DNA of 64,000 bases from Azospirillum oryzae (GCF_008364795.1 NZ_VTTM01000003.1:310001-374000); one strand, 5' to 3'. Positions 33,683-42,236 are shown, numbered from the stretch's first letter. The notes: generated by a model not told the origin, from the sequence alone. A program made the numbers and translations.

Positions 33683-34896
33683 GCAAGGGGCAGGTCCGGT
33701 TCATGCAGCACATGGCCCGCAATAGCGCGCGGGTTTCGGTTTCCGGCCTTGGGGTAGACCGGGAGCGTGAGATCAAGCGCGTCGGCGGTCCTGGCAAGAA
33801 GCGAGGCTCCCGACAAGCCGCGAAAGCTCACACTCGAGGCCCTGCTGCCTATGGCATCCGGAAGCTCCACGTTCAGGCCCTTCAAGAACTTGACCGCTAT
33901 CTCGCGACTGGGCACTTGGCTCACCCCACAACTATTACTTTCGCCGCCTTGAAGTTCTGCTCCGAATGGTTCGACAAGGTGTCCGGGGCGGACCGGATGC
34001 GTAGCCTCGTACCCGGATTGATCCACAAAGAGAGGACCGATTGCCAAAAGGCATTCAAGATATGGCTCATGAGTGCCGCTGAGCACTCGGCGAAACCGAC
34101 ACGTTCTTTGGGACTGCTGGCGCACGGGCGTATCAACGTCTCAGGCGTGACGGTGCCCGGCGCGACACCCGATCTGCTCTATCGCCTTGCAGTAGCCGCG
34201 TGGTGGATACGCGGTGCGATCATACGAGCGGCCGCCGAGACCAAAGGCGAAGGCTGGATGGCGATTCCGCCAAAACCTGCCAGTAAATCCGGTCTTGCTT
34301 CGGTGAATGCATCCACACTCGATGCCGTCATCGAGGCGGTGGAGGCCGGAGACGATGACGGCGCCGTTCATCATGTCCTTCAGTCCCCTGCGGACGTTCA
34401 GGAAGCGGTTGATGATCGCCTTCAAGCCAAGCCAAGCATCGCGGCCGTTGCCGGTGCTGGTACGGCCGAGCACCTCGTCAGGGTCGAGTACGCCCGATTG
34501 AAGACGGAGCGTGCGAACGCCGAACACGCCAGGGTGGCCGAGGCTCTCATTCAGTATCTGAAGGCCCACAGGTGGCGGGCTCAGGCGGAGGTGGACTGGA
34601 TCGACGTGCTGGGCGCGCGAGGCAGCCTCATAGGTATCTTCGAGGTCAAGTCGCTGACCGACGACAACGAGACTGCCCAAGTCCGGGCAGGGGTGTCCCA
34701 ACTGATGGAATACCGTTGGCGAAGCGGGCGCCCGTCGGCGTCGCTGTGGTTGGTCCTGTCCAAAAGGCCGATCCAAAACTGGATCGAGGACTACCTGAAG
34801 AGCATAGGGATCGGGCTGTTGTGGTTCGGACCGGACGGCGGGGCCGGTGGACCAGATCGGAGCGCCCTGGAAACCGCGGCGGCTGAGTCAGCATAA
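33679..34896 (+). CDS. PD-(D/E)xK nuclease-like protein coupled to the WYL regulator (405 aa)
   Basis: The GTG at 33679 overlaps the regulator stop (GTGA) and follows an AAGGAG site; the frame open from 33565 is discounted. The N-terminal 30-60 residues are basic (KKRGSRQAAKAHTRG) and probably bind nucleic acid. The centre is helical. The C-terminal 120 residues hold a nuclease core: VAEALIQYLKAHRWRAQAEV, DWIDVLGARGSLIGIFEVKS with the acidic residue near 308 and E-V-K near 322-324, followed by a helix QVRAGVSQLMEYRW, as in many PD-(D/E)xK enzymes that act on DNA or RNA. Gene order makes it part of the pPIWI-RE locus. All active-site positions look intact. Confidence 0.7.
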   Translation: MSKGQVRFMQHMARNSARVSVSGLGVDREREIKRVGGPGKKRGSRQAAKAHTRGPAAYGIRKLHVQALQELDRYLATGHLAHPTTITFAALKFCSEWFDKVSGADRMRSLVPGLIHKERTDCQKAFKIWLMSAAEHSAKPTRSLGLLAHGRINVSGVTVPGATPDLLYRLAVAAWWIRGAIIRAAAETKGEGWMAIPPKPASKSGLASVNASTLDAVIEAVEAGDDDGAVHHVLQSPADVQEAVDDRLQAKPSIAAVAGAGTAEHLVRVEYARLKTERANAEHARVAEALIQYLKAHRWRAQAEVDWIDVLGARGSLIGIFEVKSLTDDNETAQVRAGVSQLMEYRWRSGRPSASLWLVLSKRPIQNWIEDYLKSIGIGLLWFGPDGGAGGPDRSALETAAAESA

Positions 34897-34957
34897 TCAT
34901 AGTTTGAGCGAAGGGTCTGCAATGCTCTCTCGCACAATGATGGCATCTGCCGTCACC

Positions 34958-35147
34958 TCAATGGCCTGGCTGTGGCAGGTCGGCCGTCGCGACGAATGCC
35001 CGGCGGATGGCCCGCTTCAGATCGCGGATGGACGGCCCGGCTGAGAACGCCTCTATGAGCTCAGCGACTACAGCGTTCCCGACCTCGGGCAGGTCTGACC
35101 TCGATGCCGAGTTCGCGCACGATGTCCGCGAGCAGCCTGCGCATCAT
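34958..35147 (-). pseudogene. Possible frameshifted small gene remnant
   Basis: Two adjoining minus-strand frames look protein-like: MMRRLLADIVRELGIEVRP from 35147, and, one frame over, VGNAVVAELIEAFSAGPSIR followed by DLKRAIRRAFVATADLP to a stop at 34958. A single-base change would join them into a helical protein of about 63 residues. No family match. It could also be chance. The rest of 34897-35224 shows nothing else. Confidence 0.3.
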
Positions 35148-35224
35148 GTCGTCAAAGCGCTGACATCGCGTGACATCCCACTTCAAAGCGTCATAGCCTC
35201 AGCGCGCCAAGGAGCGGAGAAGAC

Positions 35225-36103
35225 ATGTCTCGTGGACCACATGCCGTTGCCCGATGGGCGGTCGCCTGCGCGCTTCCGGCGCTCGTTCTGTTCGCCCTTC
35301 CGGTGACGGTCGATGCCGCGCCAACAGCATGTCCGGCCCATTATGCCGGGGCCGTGGCGCCGGACCTGATCAACCCCAAACTGGCAGCAAAGACGCGGGA
35401 ACTCTGCTACTCGGCGTTCGCCGTTTTTCATTCCGGCGCGACACGCACCCCGCTCTATGCGGTCGAGCACCTGACCCGGGACAGCGTCGCGGCCGCCAAA
35501 GGCCTTGAGCGCCCGGAAGGCAGCGCCTTCCACGCCGAAACGGCCCTGCCGAGGGACGAGCGGGCGGAACTGGCCGACTACAAGCGCTCAGGATTCGACC
35601 GCGGACACATGGCGCCCAATGGCGACATGCCGACGGAAAAGGCCCAGCAGGAGAGCTTTACCCTGGCCAACATGATCCCCCAGGTCGGCGAGAGCAACCG
35701 TGGGATCTGGAGCGCTATTGAAGGGGCAACCCGGCATCTCGCCAACACCCGCGGCGAGGTCTACGTCGTGACCGGCCCCGTCTTCCAGGGCGCCAACCTC
35801 CAGCGCATCGGCGGCCGTGTTCTCGTACCGACGCACGTCTTCAAGGCCATCTACGATCCGCGCCGTCGTGAGGCTGCCGCCTATCTCGTGCCCAACGCGC
35901 CAGGGAACGATTACCAGCGCATCCCCATTGCACAGCTGGAGGAGGTAACTGGCATCTCGGTCTTTCCAGGCGTCCCGGCCGCAGCCAAGTCGACGGTGCT
36001 GGCTCTGCCGGAACCCCAGGCCGCGGGGCGGGGACGGAAGAAGGATGAGCCCGGTTTCTCTGAACGCGACGTCCTGAAGTTCCTGAAGGAGTTGATGCGA
36101 TGA
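35225..36103 (+). CDS. Secreted NUC1-type DNA/RNA non-specific endonuclease
   Basis: 292 residues. A signal peptide (RWAVACALPALVLFALPVTV, cut near DAA) directs it to the periplasm or outside. The catalytic motif DRGHMAPNGDM at about 124-134 is the D-R-G-H signature of the NUC1/Serratia nuclease family, with the His as general base. A downstream Asn (LANMIPQ) binds the magnesium ion. It degrades DNA and RNA without sequence preference. AAGGAGCGG precedes the ATG. The stop overlaps the start of a small acidic gene (ATGA), which could encode an inhibitor, as in the NucA/NuiA pair of cyanobacteria, though this is only inference from order. Confidence 0.92.
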   Translation: MSRGPHAVARWAVACALPALVLFALPVTVDAAPTACPAHYAGAVAPDLINPKLAAKTRELCYSAFAVFHSGATRTPLYAVEHLTRDSVAAAKGLERPEGSAFHAETALPRDERAELADYKRSGFDRGHMAPNGDMPTEKAQQESFTLANMIPQVGESNRGIWSAIEGATRHLANTRGEVYVVTGPVFQGANLQRIGGRVLVPTHVFKAIYDPRRREAAAYLVPNAPGNDYQRIPIAQLEEVTGISVFPGVPAAAKSTVLALPEPQAAGRGRKKDEPGFSERDVLKFLKELMR

Positions 36104-36348
36104 TCAAGCCGTATGCCGACGACGCCGGAGCCATGAAGATCGGGGACATCGAGGTCGAGAACGGCACCGACCGGGTGGCGCTCTATGGGTCGATCGATCT
36201 CACGCGCGACAAGCAGGGACTGGAGCATGCCCGCAAGCTGCGTGACCTGCTGGCTGCCGTCGTGAGATCCCTGGAGAACGAGACTGACCTTCCCGATCAG
36301 ATCCCTCCGCCGAAGCCGACGGATACGGTCGAGAACCCGTTTCAGTAA
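36100..36348 (+). CDS. Small acidic protein coupled to the secreted nuclease (82 aa)
   Basis: Starts inside the nuclease stop codon (ATGA overlap), which is good evidence for translation coupling. The product has a strand-rich first half (MKIGDIEVENGTDRVALYGS), a helix (GLEHARKLRDLLAAVVRSLE) and a proline-rich tail. No signal peptide, so it would stay in the cytoplasm. It could protect the cell from nuclease not yet exported, but no family is recognised. Confidence 0.5.
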   Translation: MIKPYADDAGAMKIGDIEVENGTDRVALYGSIDLTRDKQGLEHARKLRDLLAAVVRSLENETDLPDQIPPPKPTDTVENPFQ

Positions 36349-36604
36349 TCGGTGAGCCGGAGGATGCAAAGCCTACCGGCATTTCCGTAGAGCCGTCAGC
36401 ACGCGCTATGAGGCCATTCCTTTCCCACCTGTCTAACGTCAAATACCGCGCAGGTTTTTCCACACCATTTGGAGCGTCGGGGCCGTAGCGGCGGACGGCG
36501 AACGCTTGAAGTGCCCCTTCAAGCATTCGCCGGTAAATTATCCAGGTTACCTTCCTCCCGCACCGGCACCGGGTATGGCGCCTCGGTACCGGACCAGAAG
36601 GTGA

Positions 36605-37246
36605 TTACCGTACAGCTGCGACCGCTTCCGTCTTTTGCAACTGATACACCGAGTACAATTCATCTATGAGCTTTTGATGGTGATCTTTGATCCCCGACAA
36701 CAAAGCCGATTGAATGCGCTTCGCCCCTTCAGTCGAAGGGCGTCCCGAGAATTTTAGCGAAATCAACCAAGCCAGAAGCAGGAGGCCAATCCCAAAGAAA
36801 AATGTCAGGACGATACCAAAGAACCAATCGCCCCCGCTGACATATTTAGGCATCTTCACAGCATTTGCGACGCCTCCGAGATGCCAGCACTTATTGACTG
36901 AAGCATCGAAGACAGAGTAGGCGGTTTCAAATTTCTGCTGTGTATTTAGATCCCGCCCCGAGAGGAAAATGCAGTAAAGGCGATGCCCTTCGCAAAGTGG
37001 AATGTCCTGATTGAACCTGAAATGATGTTCTTGACCGTTGTCGGCACGGAGCCAAAGGTCGCATACCACGTCGACCCTCGAATCAATGGTTGTTCCGCCC
37101 CCACCTGTTCCATCGACGACGATTGTCGCTCCACCACCCCAAACCCTGGTATCGCTCCGCTGGTCGGTGCTGAGGACAGTTCCGGACACAATACTGAACT
37201 CGAAGGTGTCGTTGTTGATGGAAAACGGATAATGACGCAAAGTCAT
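36605..37246 (-). CDS. Membrane-anchored hypothetical protein (213 aa), lower GC
   Basis: The ATG at 37246 is chosen because GAGGAG lies 9 nt upstream; the longer frame to 37477 adds unlikely sequence. The first 140 residues are beta-rich (FEFSIVSGTVLSTDQRSDTR, then DVVCDLWLRADNGQEHHFRF) and would form a sandwich domain on one side of the membrane. One strong transmembrane segment (WFFGIVLTFFFGIGLLLLAW) follows at about 148-172, then a helical cytoplasmic tail rich in charged residues. Base composition is more AT-rich than the window average. No family is recognised. Confidence 0.55.
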   Translation of the reverse strand: MTLRHYPFSINNDTFEFSIVSGTVLSTDQRSDTRVWGGGATIVVDGTGGGGTTIDSRVDVVCDLWLRADNGQEHHFRFNQDIPLCEGHRLYCIFLSGRDLNTQQKFETAYSVFDASVNKCWHLGGVANAVKMPKYVSGGDWFFGIVLTFFFGIGLLLLAWLISLKFSGRPSTEGAKRIQSALLSGIKDHHQKLIDELYSVYQLQKTEAVAAVR

Positions 37247-37328
37247 TTTCGATTGCTCCTCGACATACCGTAAGCGGACTTTGAAGTCACTGAGCCCGCT
37301 GCTTACAATTGATTGATGATTTTCGCAG

Positions 37329-37640
37329 CTACTCAGGCAGTCCGGGCCGGAGGCGAGGCCTGAGATCGGATTCGCGGACATAGCCGCTCTTACCGTTATG
37401 GTCAGCGCGGACCCAGCCCTTCGGAAGACGGCAGGTCGGTGCGACCTCCAGCACAGCAACGGCTGCCATTCCAGCATTCAGCTTCGCGATGATGGGAGCA
37501 TCGTCACGAGGTTCGGCGCGCAGCTTCCCGCCAGGGGCGCCGTCGTAGATGGAGGCTCCCTTGCCAATGGTGCACTCGAATGCCATGGCCGGTGAGGTCG
37601 CCAATGCTATCGCAGCGATGCACATGTGGAACGTCCGCAT
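37329..37640 (-). CDS. Secreted SH3-like domain protein (103 aa)
   Basis: The start at 37640 follows a GAGGTCGG site and opens a clean signal peptide, FHMCIAAIALATSPAMAFEC. The mature part is an SH3b-type barrel: a first strand GASIYDGAPGGKL, the turn DAPIIAKLNAGMAAVAVLE, and the final GWVRADHNGKSGYVRESDL with the typical G-W-hydrophobic strand and Y-V. Such small periplasmic SH3 proteins bind cell-wall or protein partners. It is divergent from the XRE gene at 37749 with about 108 bp between the starts. Confidence 0.7.
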   Translation of the reverse strand: MRTFHMCIAAIALATSPAMAFECTIGKGASIYDGAPGGKLRAEPRDDAPIIAKLNAGMAAVAVLEVAPTCRLPKGWVRADHNGKSGYVRESDLRPRLRPGLPE

Positions 37641-37748
37641 ACCGACCTCTGCTTGAATTGTGTCCAGCGACACATAAACAAGAAATCCTATTTTGTCAGC
37701 AAGGATGTCTTTATAGACCGAACAGCGCACTGCGGGCACACCCGCCCT

Positions 37749-38099
37749 ATGGAAGGATTCGGTGGAAGACTGCGGGCGCGTGCGCAGGCGCTGGGGCTAA
37801 GCGACGCCGAGGTTGCACGGCGGGCCGGGCTCAGTGAGCAGCGCTATGGCCATTACGTGCGGGATGTTCATGCGCCCGATCTCGACACCTTGGTCAGAAT
37901 CGCGCGGGTGTTAGGGGCAACCACCGACAGCTTGCTGACCGGCGACACAGGTTCAGAAACCGACGCAGCCAGGGCGGCTCTTGAGGCGCGTCTCCTCTCC
38001 GCTTCGCGCTCCTTGGACCTCAGCGATCTAAAGGTTCTGATCGGACAGGCCGAGATATTTGCGCAGCTTCGCCGGAGTGACGATACTCGGGCACCGTGA
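37749..38099 (+). CDS. XRE-family transcriptional regulator (116 aa)
   Basis: A helix-turn-helix at residues 3-60: RLRARAQALGLSDAEVARRA then GLSEQRYGHYVRDVHAPDLD and TLVRIARVLGAT, the classic five-helix Cro/CI pattern. The ATG at 37749 begins just before helix 1. The C-terminal 45 residues are helical and may dimerise. It is divergent from the secreted SH3 protein gene and may control that gene or itself. The arrangement of two XRE genes in series (with 38414) is notable, but no target is indicated. Confidence 0.8.
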   Translation: MEGFGGRLRARAQALGLSDAEVARRAGLSEQRYGHYVRDVHAPDLDTLVRIARVLGATTDSLLTGDTGSETDAARAALEARLLSASRSLDLSDLKVLIGQAEIFAQLRRSDDTRAP

Positions 38100-38345
38100 G
38101 CCGGGGAATGGGATCCCGCAGGCGTCGGACAGAAGATACGTCATACCTCCTGGGCGTGAGACGAAATCGCGGTGCTGGAGGAAAGCGCTCAAAGTTGGTG
38201 ATAGATGGCTGCATCCTGACTCCAACCCGTTCAGGTGAACGGCAGCGGGCACAGAGTTCACAGCCTTGCTGTCCCGCTGACCCTCGGCGCATGCCATCAA
38301 GCACTCCTTGCCTACCGTGCCCGACCCCGGTCTGGAAAAGTGCAT

Positions 38346-38375
38346 TTGGATGCGCAGGAAGAAAGGTTGTATAAG
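38346..38375 (+). promoter_or_regulatory. Candidate promoter of the second XRE gene
   Basis: TTGGAT at 38346-38351 and TATAAG at 38370-38375, spaced 18 bp, lie 39 bp upstream of the ATG at 38414 in the only AT-rich part of the 314-bp gap between the two XRE genes. Nothing else was seen in this gap. Confidence 0.3.
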
Positions 38376-38413
38376 ATCGACATTCGCTCACGTAACCGGA
38401 TCGGTTGGGTAGC

Positions 38414-38887
38414 ATGGCGCGTCGAAGAAATGGAACCCAGGCTAAAGACGATATTGCAGAGGCCACAACGGTTGACCGATATGTTGGAAGTCGCATCCGG
38501 CTGCGCCGCACACTCCTGGGCATGACCCAGACGGCGCTGGGCCAAGCCGTCGGCCTGACGTTCCAGCAGATCCAGAAGTACGAAAAGGGAGCCAATCGGG
38601 TTTCAGCATCCCGCTTGTGGCAGTTCGGCGCGACGCTGGACGTGCCCGTTTCCTTCTTTTTCGACGGATTTGCCGACCACGGCGATCTACCGGACGTGGT
38701 CCTCGAACCCGACCTCTGCACACCGGGAGAGCCGGACCCGATGGCAAGGCGAGAGACGCTTGAGCTCGTCCGAGCCTATTACCGCATTGAGGACCGAGGC
38801 CTGCGCAGACGGCTGCTGGACCTGATCAGGGCGGTTGCCGCAGCGGACGTCCCGGCAGACGCCTTTCTGGCCGCAACCGATGCCTAA
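38414..38887 (+). CDS. XRE-family transcriptional regulator of alphaproteobacterial type (157 aa)
   Basis: The HTH reads RIRLRRTLLGMTQTALGQAV, then GLTFQQIQKYEKGANRVSAS and RLWQFGATLDVPVSFFFDGF. This sequence pattern is very common in Rhodospirillales and Rhizobiales and supports the lineage guess. The C-terminal part has a helical RRETLELVRAYYRIEDRGLR and a tail typical of these regulators. The TTG at 38405 is also in frame; the ATG is preferred. The stop overlaps the 3' end of the convergent RadC-like gene by 4 bp. Confidence 0.85.
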   Translation: MARRRNGTQAKDDIAEATTVDRYVGSRIRLRRTLLGMTQTALGQAVGLTFQQIQKYEKGANRVSASRLWQFGATLDVPVSFFFDGFADHGDLPDVVLEPDLCTPGEPDPMARRETLELVRAYYRIEDRGLRRRLLDLIRAVAAADVPADAFLAATDA

Positions 38888-39678
38888 CGGACGGCGGCTT
38901 CCGGCGACGCCGTTGCACCGTCCCGTTCCGCTGCAACAAGGCGGGCCAGCCGCTTCACGACAGGTTCGCCCAGCAGGGTGACGTAAGAGCGCCTGCCGAT
39001 GAGGAGGTACTCGACCAATTCGACCCCGAGCAAGCTCCCGGCCTTCTGGATGTCCGCGCAGGAAACCCTGACGCTGGCCGGGTTCGGTGGTTCATCGCTG
39101 GGGCAGCTGTGGACGATCACCAAACCACTGGCGTCCATGGTCAGCGCACGGCTCATGATTTCCCGGACATACAAGGCGACGTCACCAACAGACCCGGTCC
39201 GGTGGAGTTCATCGGCAATCAGCTGGCGCTGGCGGTCGAGGAACAGCAGGCGCAGCGTCTGGACCGCCGAGCAGGCGGCACGAAGGCGAGCGTAGGTGAC
39301 CAGATCCTCGTGAGAGGACAGGATCGGGCGTTGCTCAAGCACAGGCCTTGCCAAGCGTGCCGCTAGTTCGAGCACGGCCTGGAAGCGGAGGGCAGCATGA
39401 TCGTCCCAGGGTATGCCGCCGGGCAGCTTCCCCGCTGACGCCGCGGCGATTGCCGTCTCCAATGAGCCATGCCCAGCCAGCAGGCGCAGGGCCAGGAGAT
39501 CGCCATCGGCGTCCGGGGCGGCCATCGCGAGCAAAGAGGACAGCAAGGATTCGTCCGGCATCCCCTCCAGGCTGCCGCCGACCCTCGGGTCCCTCATCAC
39601 CGGGAACGGCCGGGGACTTTCGGCGGCTGCCTGTCTCCCGGTCTTCGCCCGGGGCGAGGCCTTGGCCGTACTCGGCAT
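38884..39678 (-). CDS. RadC-like JAB-fold protein with lost metal ligands (264 aa)
   Basis: The C-terminal half follows RadC: LRLLFLDRQRQLIADELHRT, GSVGDVALYVREIMSRALTM, then VIVHSCPSDEPPNPASVRVS and ADIQKAGSLLGVELVEYLLI. In RadC/JAMM proteins the motif is H-x-H-P-S...S-x-x-D. Here it reads H190-S-C192-P-S, so the second His is Cys, and the last Asp position is not Asp. Metal binding is therefore probably lost. The N-terminal HhH-like helices are partly kept (ALRLLAGHGSLETAIAAA). RadC family members often sit on mobile elements. It is 20 bp downstream of the argininosuccinate-lyase-like gene, but its role is unlikely to be linked. Confidence 0.75.
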   Translation of the reverse strand: MPSTAKASPRAKTGRQAAAESPRPFPVMRDPRVGGSLEGMPDESLLSSLLAMAAPDADGDLLALRLLAGHGSLETAIAAASAGKLPGGIPWDDHAALRFQAVLELAARLARPVLEQRPILSSHEDLVTYARLRAACSAVQTLRLLFLDRQRQLIADELHRTGSVGDVALYVREIMSRALTMDASGLVIVHSCPSDEPPNPASVRVSCADIQKAGSLLGVELVEYLLIGRRSYVTLLGEPVVKRLARLVAAERDGATASPEAAVR

Positions 39679-39698
39679 GGTCGACCTCTCGTTCCCGC

Positions 39699-41240
39699 TT
39701 ATGCTTGGCTGTAGCGGCCGCGGCTCGTCCGGTCGAGGACGGCGATGCCGAGGACGCCGTCGACCGCCGCACGCAGGGACCGGCGTGCTTGGCGCCAGCG
39801 CCGCCGCTGCTCCATCAGCGCACCTCGGCGGCTGCGGAGCGACGCCCGCACACGCTCGATCTCGCTGGCAGTGGATGCGCGTCCGGGACCGCCGCCATGC
39901 TCCTGGGCAGCGGCGATGTCAACCGGCCGCAACACCGGCGACCGGGTGCCGCGGAACCACTCGGGCCGGGCCTCGCGCGCGGCGGTCTCCAGATCGACCA
40001 CTCCCTGGACTGTCATCGAGCGGATGATGTCCCCGACCTCATGGTGGGCGCGGCGGAACGGCATGCCATGCTCCCGGACCAGCCAGTCGGCCAGCGCGGT
40101 GGCGTTGGTCTGGCCGGACACCGCCCTGAGGCGCATGGCTCCCTGATTCGGCTCCGCCCCGGCTACGATCAGCCGGACCAGCGTCAGCGCATCCAGCATT
40201 CCCGAGGCCGCCGACCACACCGGCTTGACGCCCTCGGTGCCGACGGCGATGGAGTTGGAGAAGGGGGTGGCGTGCATCGCCATCGCTGCCGATGTCAGCG
40301 CTCCCATCGGCGCTGCCGCCAAGCCTTTGACGTGCTCCAACATGTAGACATTGCGCTTTTGCGGCATCATCGAACTGGTGCCGACCAGATCGTCGGCCAC
40401 CGTCAGGAAGCCGAACTCGCCGGTGGTCCACAGCTGAAGGTCATGAGCAAGGCGGCTGAGCGTCACGCCGAGGATGCCCAGCGCCGCCAGCAGGCGCAGG
40501 ACGGCATCGCGCGAGGCCACGGCGTCGATGGAGTGCGTCCAGGGTGCCGAGAAGCCGAGCAGGGCGGCCGTCCGCCGGGTGTCGATTGGAAGCCCGGTGC
40601 CACCCACCGCACCGGCGCCGAGCGGGCAGCGGTCGAGATCGGCCAGCACGGCCTGCAAGGACTCGGCGTCGCGGTCCAGCGCCGCGGCGACCCCAGCGTA
40701 GTAATGGGCCAGGGTCACCGGCTGGGCGGGCTGGTAGTGGGTGTAGATCGGGAATACGGCGTCGGTGCAGGCCGCAGCCCGGCGGAGGAGCGTGGTTTGG
40801 AGCCTGGACAGGCTGGTCAGCAGGTCAGAGACGACGTTGCGCAACCGCAGGCGCAGCACGGTGGCGCCCAAGTCGTTGCGCGAGCGCGCCGTCTGGAGGA
40901 CGCCGCCTATCTCCTCGCCGAGGTCGGCTATGAGATAGGTCTCGTAGAGCAGGTACACGCCGCGCGGGGCCGAACGTCCGCGCAGGACGGCGAAGCCCGA
41001 TCCTTCCATCTCGTCGATGCGCCGCAGCAGAGGGGAGACCTGCGCCACCGGCAGCAGGCCGGTCTCGGCCATCATCACCAGATGCGCCCGGTCGACCTGG
41101 GTGATCCAGGGCAGGTCACGGTCGATGGCGTCATCGGCGACGTCGCCGAACAGGATGGACTGGGCGGTCGGGTTGAGCGTCCCAGCCACCCGGCCGGTGT
41201 CGCCGAGGTGGGCCAGGATCTGGGCGTTGCTGATCACCAT
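39699..41240 (-). CDS. Argininosuccinate lyase-like enzyme (513 aa)
   Basis: Fumarase/aspartase-superfamily enzyme. The catalytic region THYQPAQPVTLAHYYAGVAA carries the usual His and T-H-x-Q-P-A-Q motif. The flexible signature loop is GTSSMMPQKRNVY, with the catalytic Ser. ARSRNDLGATVLRLRLR matches the arginine/aspartate binding motif. Beyond residue 450 a basic tail extends the protein past the usual 460-470 residues. Family members eliminate fumarate from N-substituted aspartates. In this operon the likely substrate is an aspartate adduct made by the cysteine-synthase-like enzyme rather than argininosuccinate. It is the last gene of the minus-strand biosynthetic operon. Confidence 0.88.
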   Translation of the reverse strand: MVISNAQILAHLGDTGRVAGTLNPTAQSILFGDVADDAIDRDLPWITQVDRAHLVMMAETGLLPVAQVSPLLRRIDEMEGSGFAVLRGRSAPRGVYLLYETYLIADLGEEIGGVLQTARSRNDLGATVLRLRLRNVVSDLLTSLSRLQTTLLRRAAACTDAVFPIYTHYQPAQPVTLAHYYAGVAAALDRDAESLQAVLADLDRCPLGAGAVGGTGLPIDTRRTAALLGFSAPWTHSIDAVASRDAVLRLLAALGILGVTLSRLAHDLQLWTTGEFGFLTVADDLVGTSSMMPQKRNVYMLEHVKGLAAAPMGALTSAAMAMHATPFSNSIAVGTEGVKPVWSAASGMLDALTLVRLIVAGAEPNQGAMRLRAVSGQTNATALADWLVREHGMPFRRAHHEVGDIIRSMTVQGVVDLETAAREARPEWFRGTRSPVLRPVDIAAAQEHGGGPGRASTASEIERVRASLRSRRGALMEQRRRWRQARRSLRAAVDGVLGIAVLDRTSRGRYSQA

Positions 41241-41306
41241 GAGGGTGGCTCCCGGAGAGAAGGAATTTCGGGTGTATGGCTGGTCGGAGCGAGGCTGGTC
41301 GCCGGG

Positions 41307-42236
41307 TCAGCGGCTGGAGGTCCGGCGGGCCAGCGTGATGCCGACCAGCGCCAGCGCGCCGCCGAGCCACTGGAGCGGCCCCAGGGCCTCGCCGAACAGC
41401 ATCCAGGCCAGCGCTGCCGCCGCGACCGGTTGGATGAGCAGGCCGATGGAGGAGAAGGTTACGGGCAGGTGGGCCAGCGCATGGGTGATGAGGCCTTGGC
41501 CGATAACATGGCAGGCAACGCCCAGCGCCAGCACCACGGCCCAACCCCAAGCGGTTGCGGGCAGCAGCGGGCCGCCCTCAATCCAAGCGGCCACCGCCAG
41601 CACCAGGGCGGCGGCAGCACTCGATCCCGCCATGATGACGCTGGTCGAATGGCTGGCCCGCAGGCGTTTCACCGCCATCAGGTAGACGGCATAGAAGGCG
41701 GCGGTGCTGACTGCGATGGCGTCACCCTGCCATTGCCCCTCCGCAGCACTTCCCACCGACGCGAACAGCCCGTCGCCGATCAGCAGCGCCATGCCCGACA
41801 GCGAGACCGCCAGGGCGACGATCAGGCCGAGGCTGATCCGCTCGCCGAACAGCAGCCAGCCGAGCAGGGCGACGAAGACTGGGGCGCAGTTGTTGAACAG
41901 CGTCGCCTTGGCCACCGAGGTCATGGTGATGCTGAGATGCCAGAGCGCGAGGTCCCCCGCCAACATCAGCCCGGCCACCCCCATCAGCGCCATGTCGGTG
42001 ACGGTGACGCGCGCGCTGGCAGACTGGGGCGCCTTCCGTTCGGCGAGCATGCCGAGCCAGAAGAAGGGCAGTGCGATGACCAGCCGGTAGAAGGCGGTGG
42101 CGATCGGTTCGAGTTCGCTGACCCGCACCAGGATGGGGGCGAGCGCAATGGCGAGCGCGCCCGCCAGCAGGGAGAGCAGCGCCGGGTTCGCCCCGGCGCG
42201 CGACGGTCCGGCGGCCGCAATGGAGGTTGAGGACAT
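41307..42236 (-). CDS. EamA-family (DMT) exporter
   Basis: 309 residues with ten hydrophobic segments in two homologous halves, as in drug/metabolite transporters. Examples are LLSLLAGALAIALAPILVRV at the start, VAKATLFNNCAPVFVALLGW at the end of the first half, and LGPLQWLGGALALVGITLAR at the end. EamA proteins export amino acids and metabolites. Within the operon (27 bp after the ATP-grasp gene, 66 bp before the lyase gene) it would export the pathway product or protect the cell from it. Confidence 0.9.
   Translation of the reverse strand: MSSTSIAAAGPSRAGANPALLSLLAGALAIALAPILVRVSELEPIATAFYRLVIALPFFWLGMLAERKAPQSASARVTVTDMALMGVAGLMLAGDLALWHLSITMTSVAKATLFNNCAPVFVALLGWLLFGERISLGLIVALAVSLSGMALLIGDGLFASVGSAAEGQWQGDAIAVSTAAFYAVYLMAVKRLRASHSTSVIMAGSSAAAALVLAVAAWIEGGPLLPATAWGWAVVLALGVACHVIGQGLITHALAHLPVTFSSIGLLIQPVAAAALAWMLFGEALGPLQWLGGALALVGITLARRTSSR

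Noticed and set aside
34922..35044. A short plus-strand frame after the nuclease gene
   Set aside because: No ribosome site, and the composition is better explained by the minus-strand remnant described at 34958-35147.
39348..42230. A 960-codon plus-strand frame
   Set aside because: Antisense to the lyase and exporter genes; high Gln/Arg/Gly content typical of non-coding GC-rich frames.
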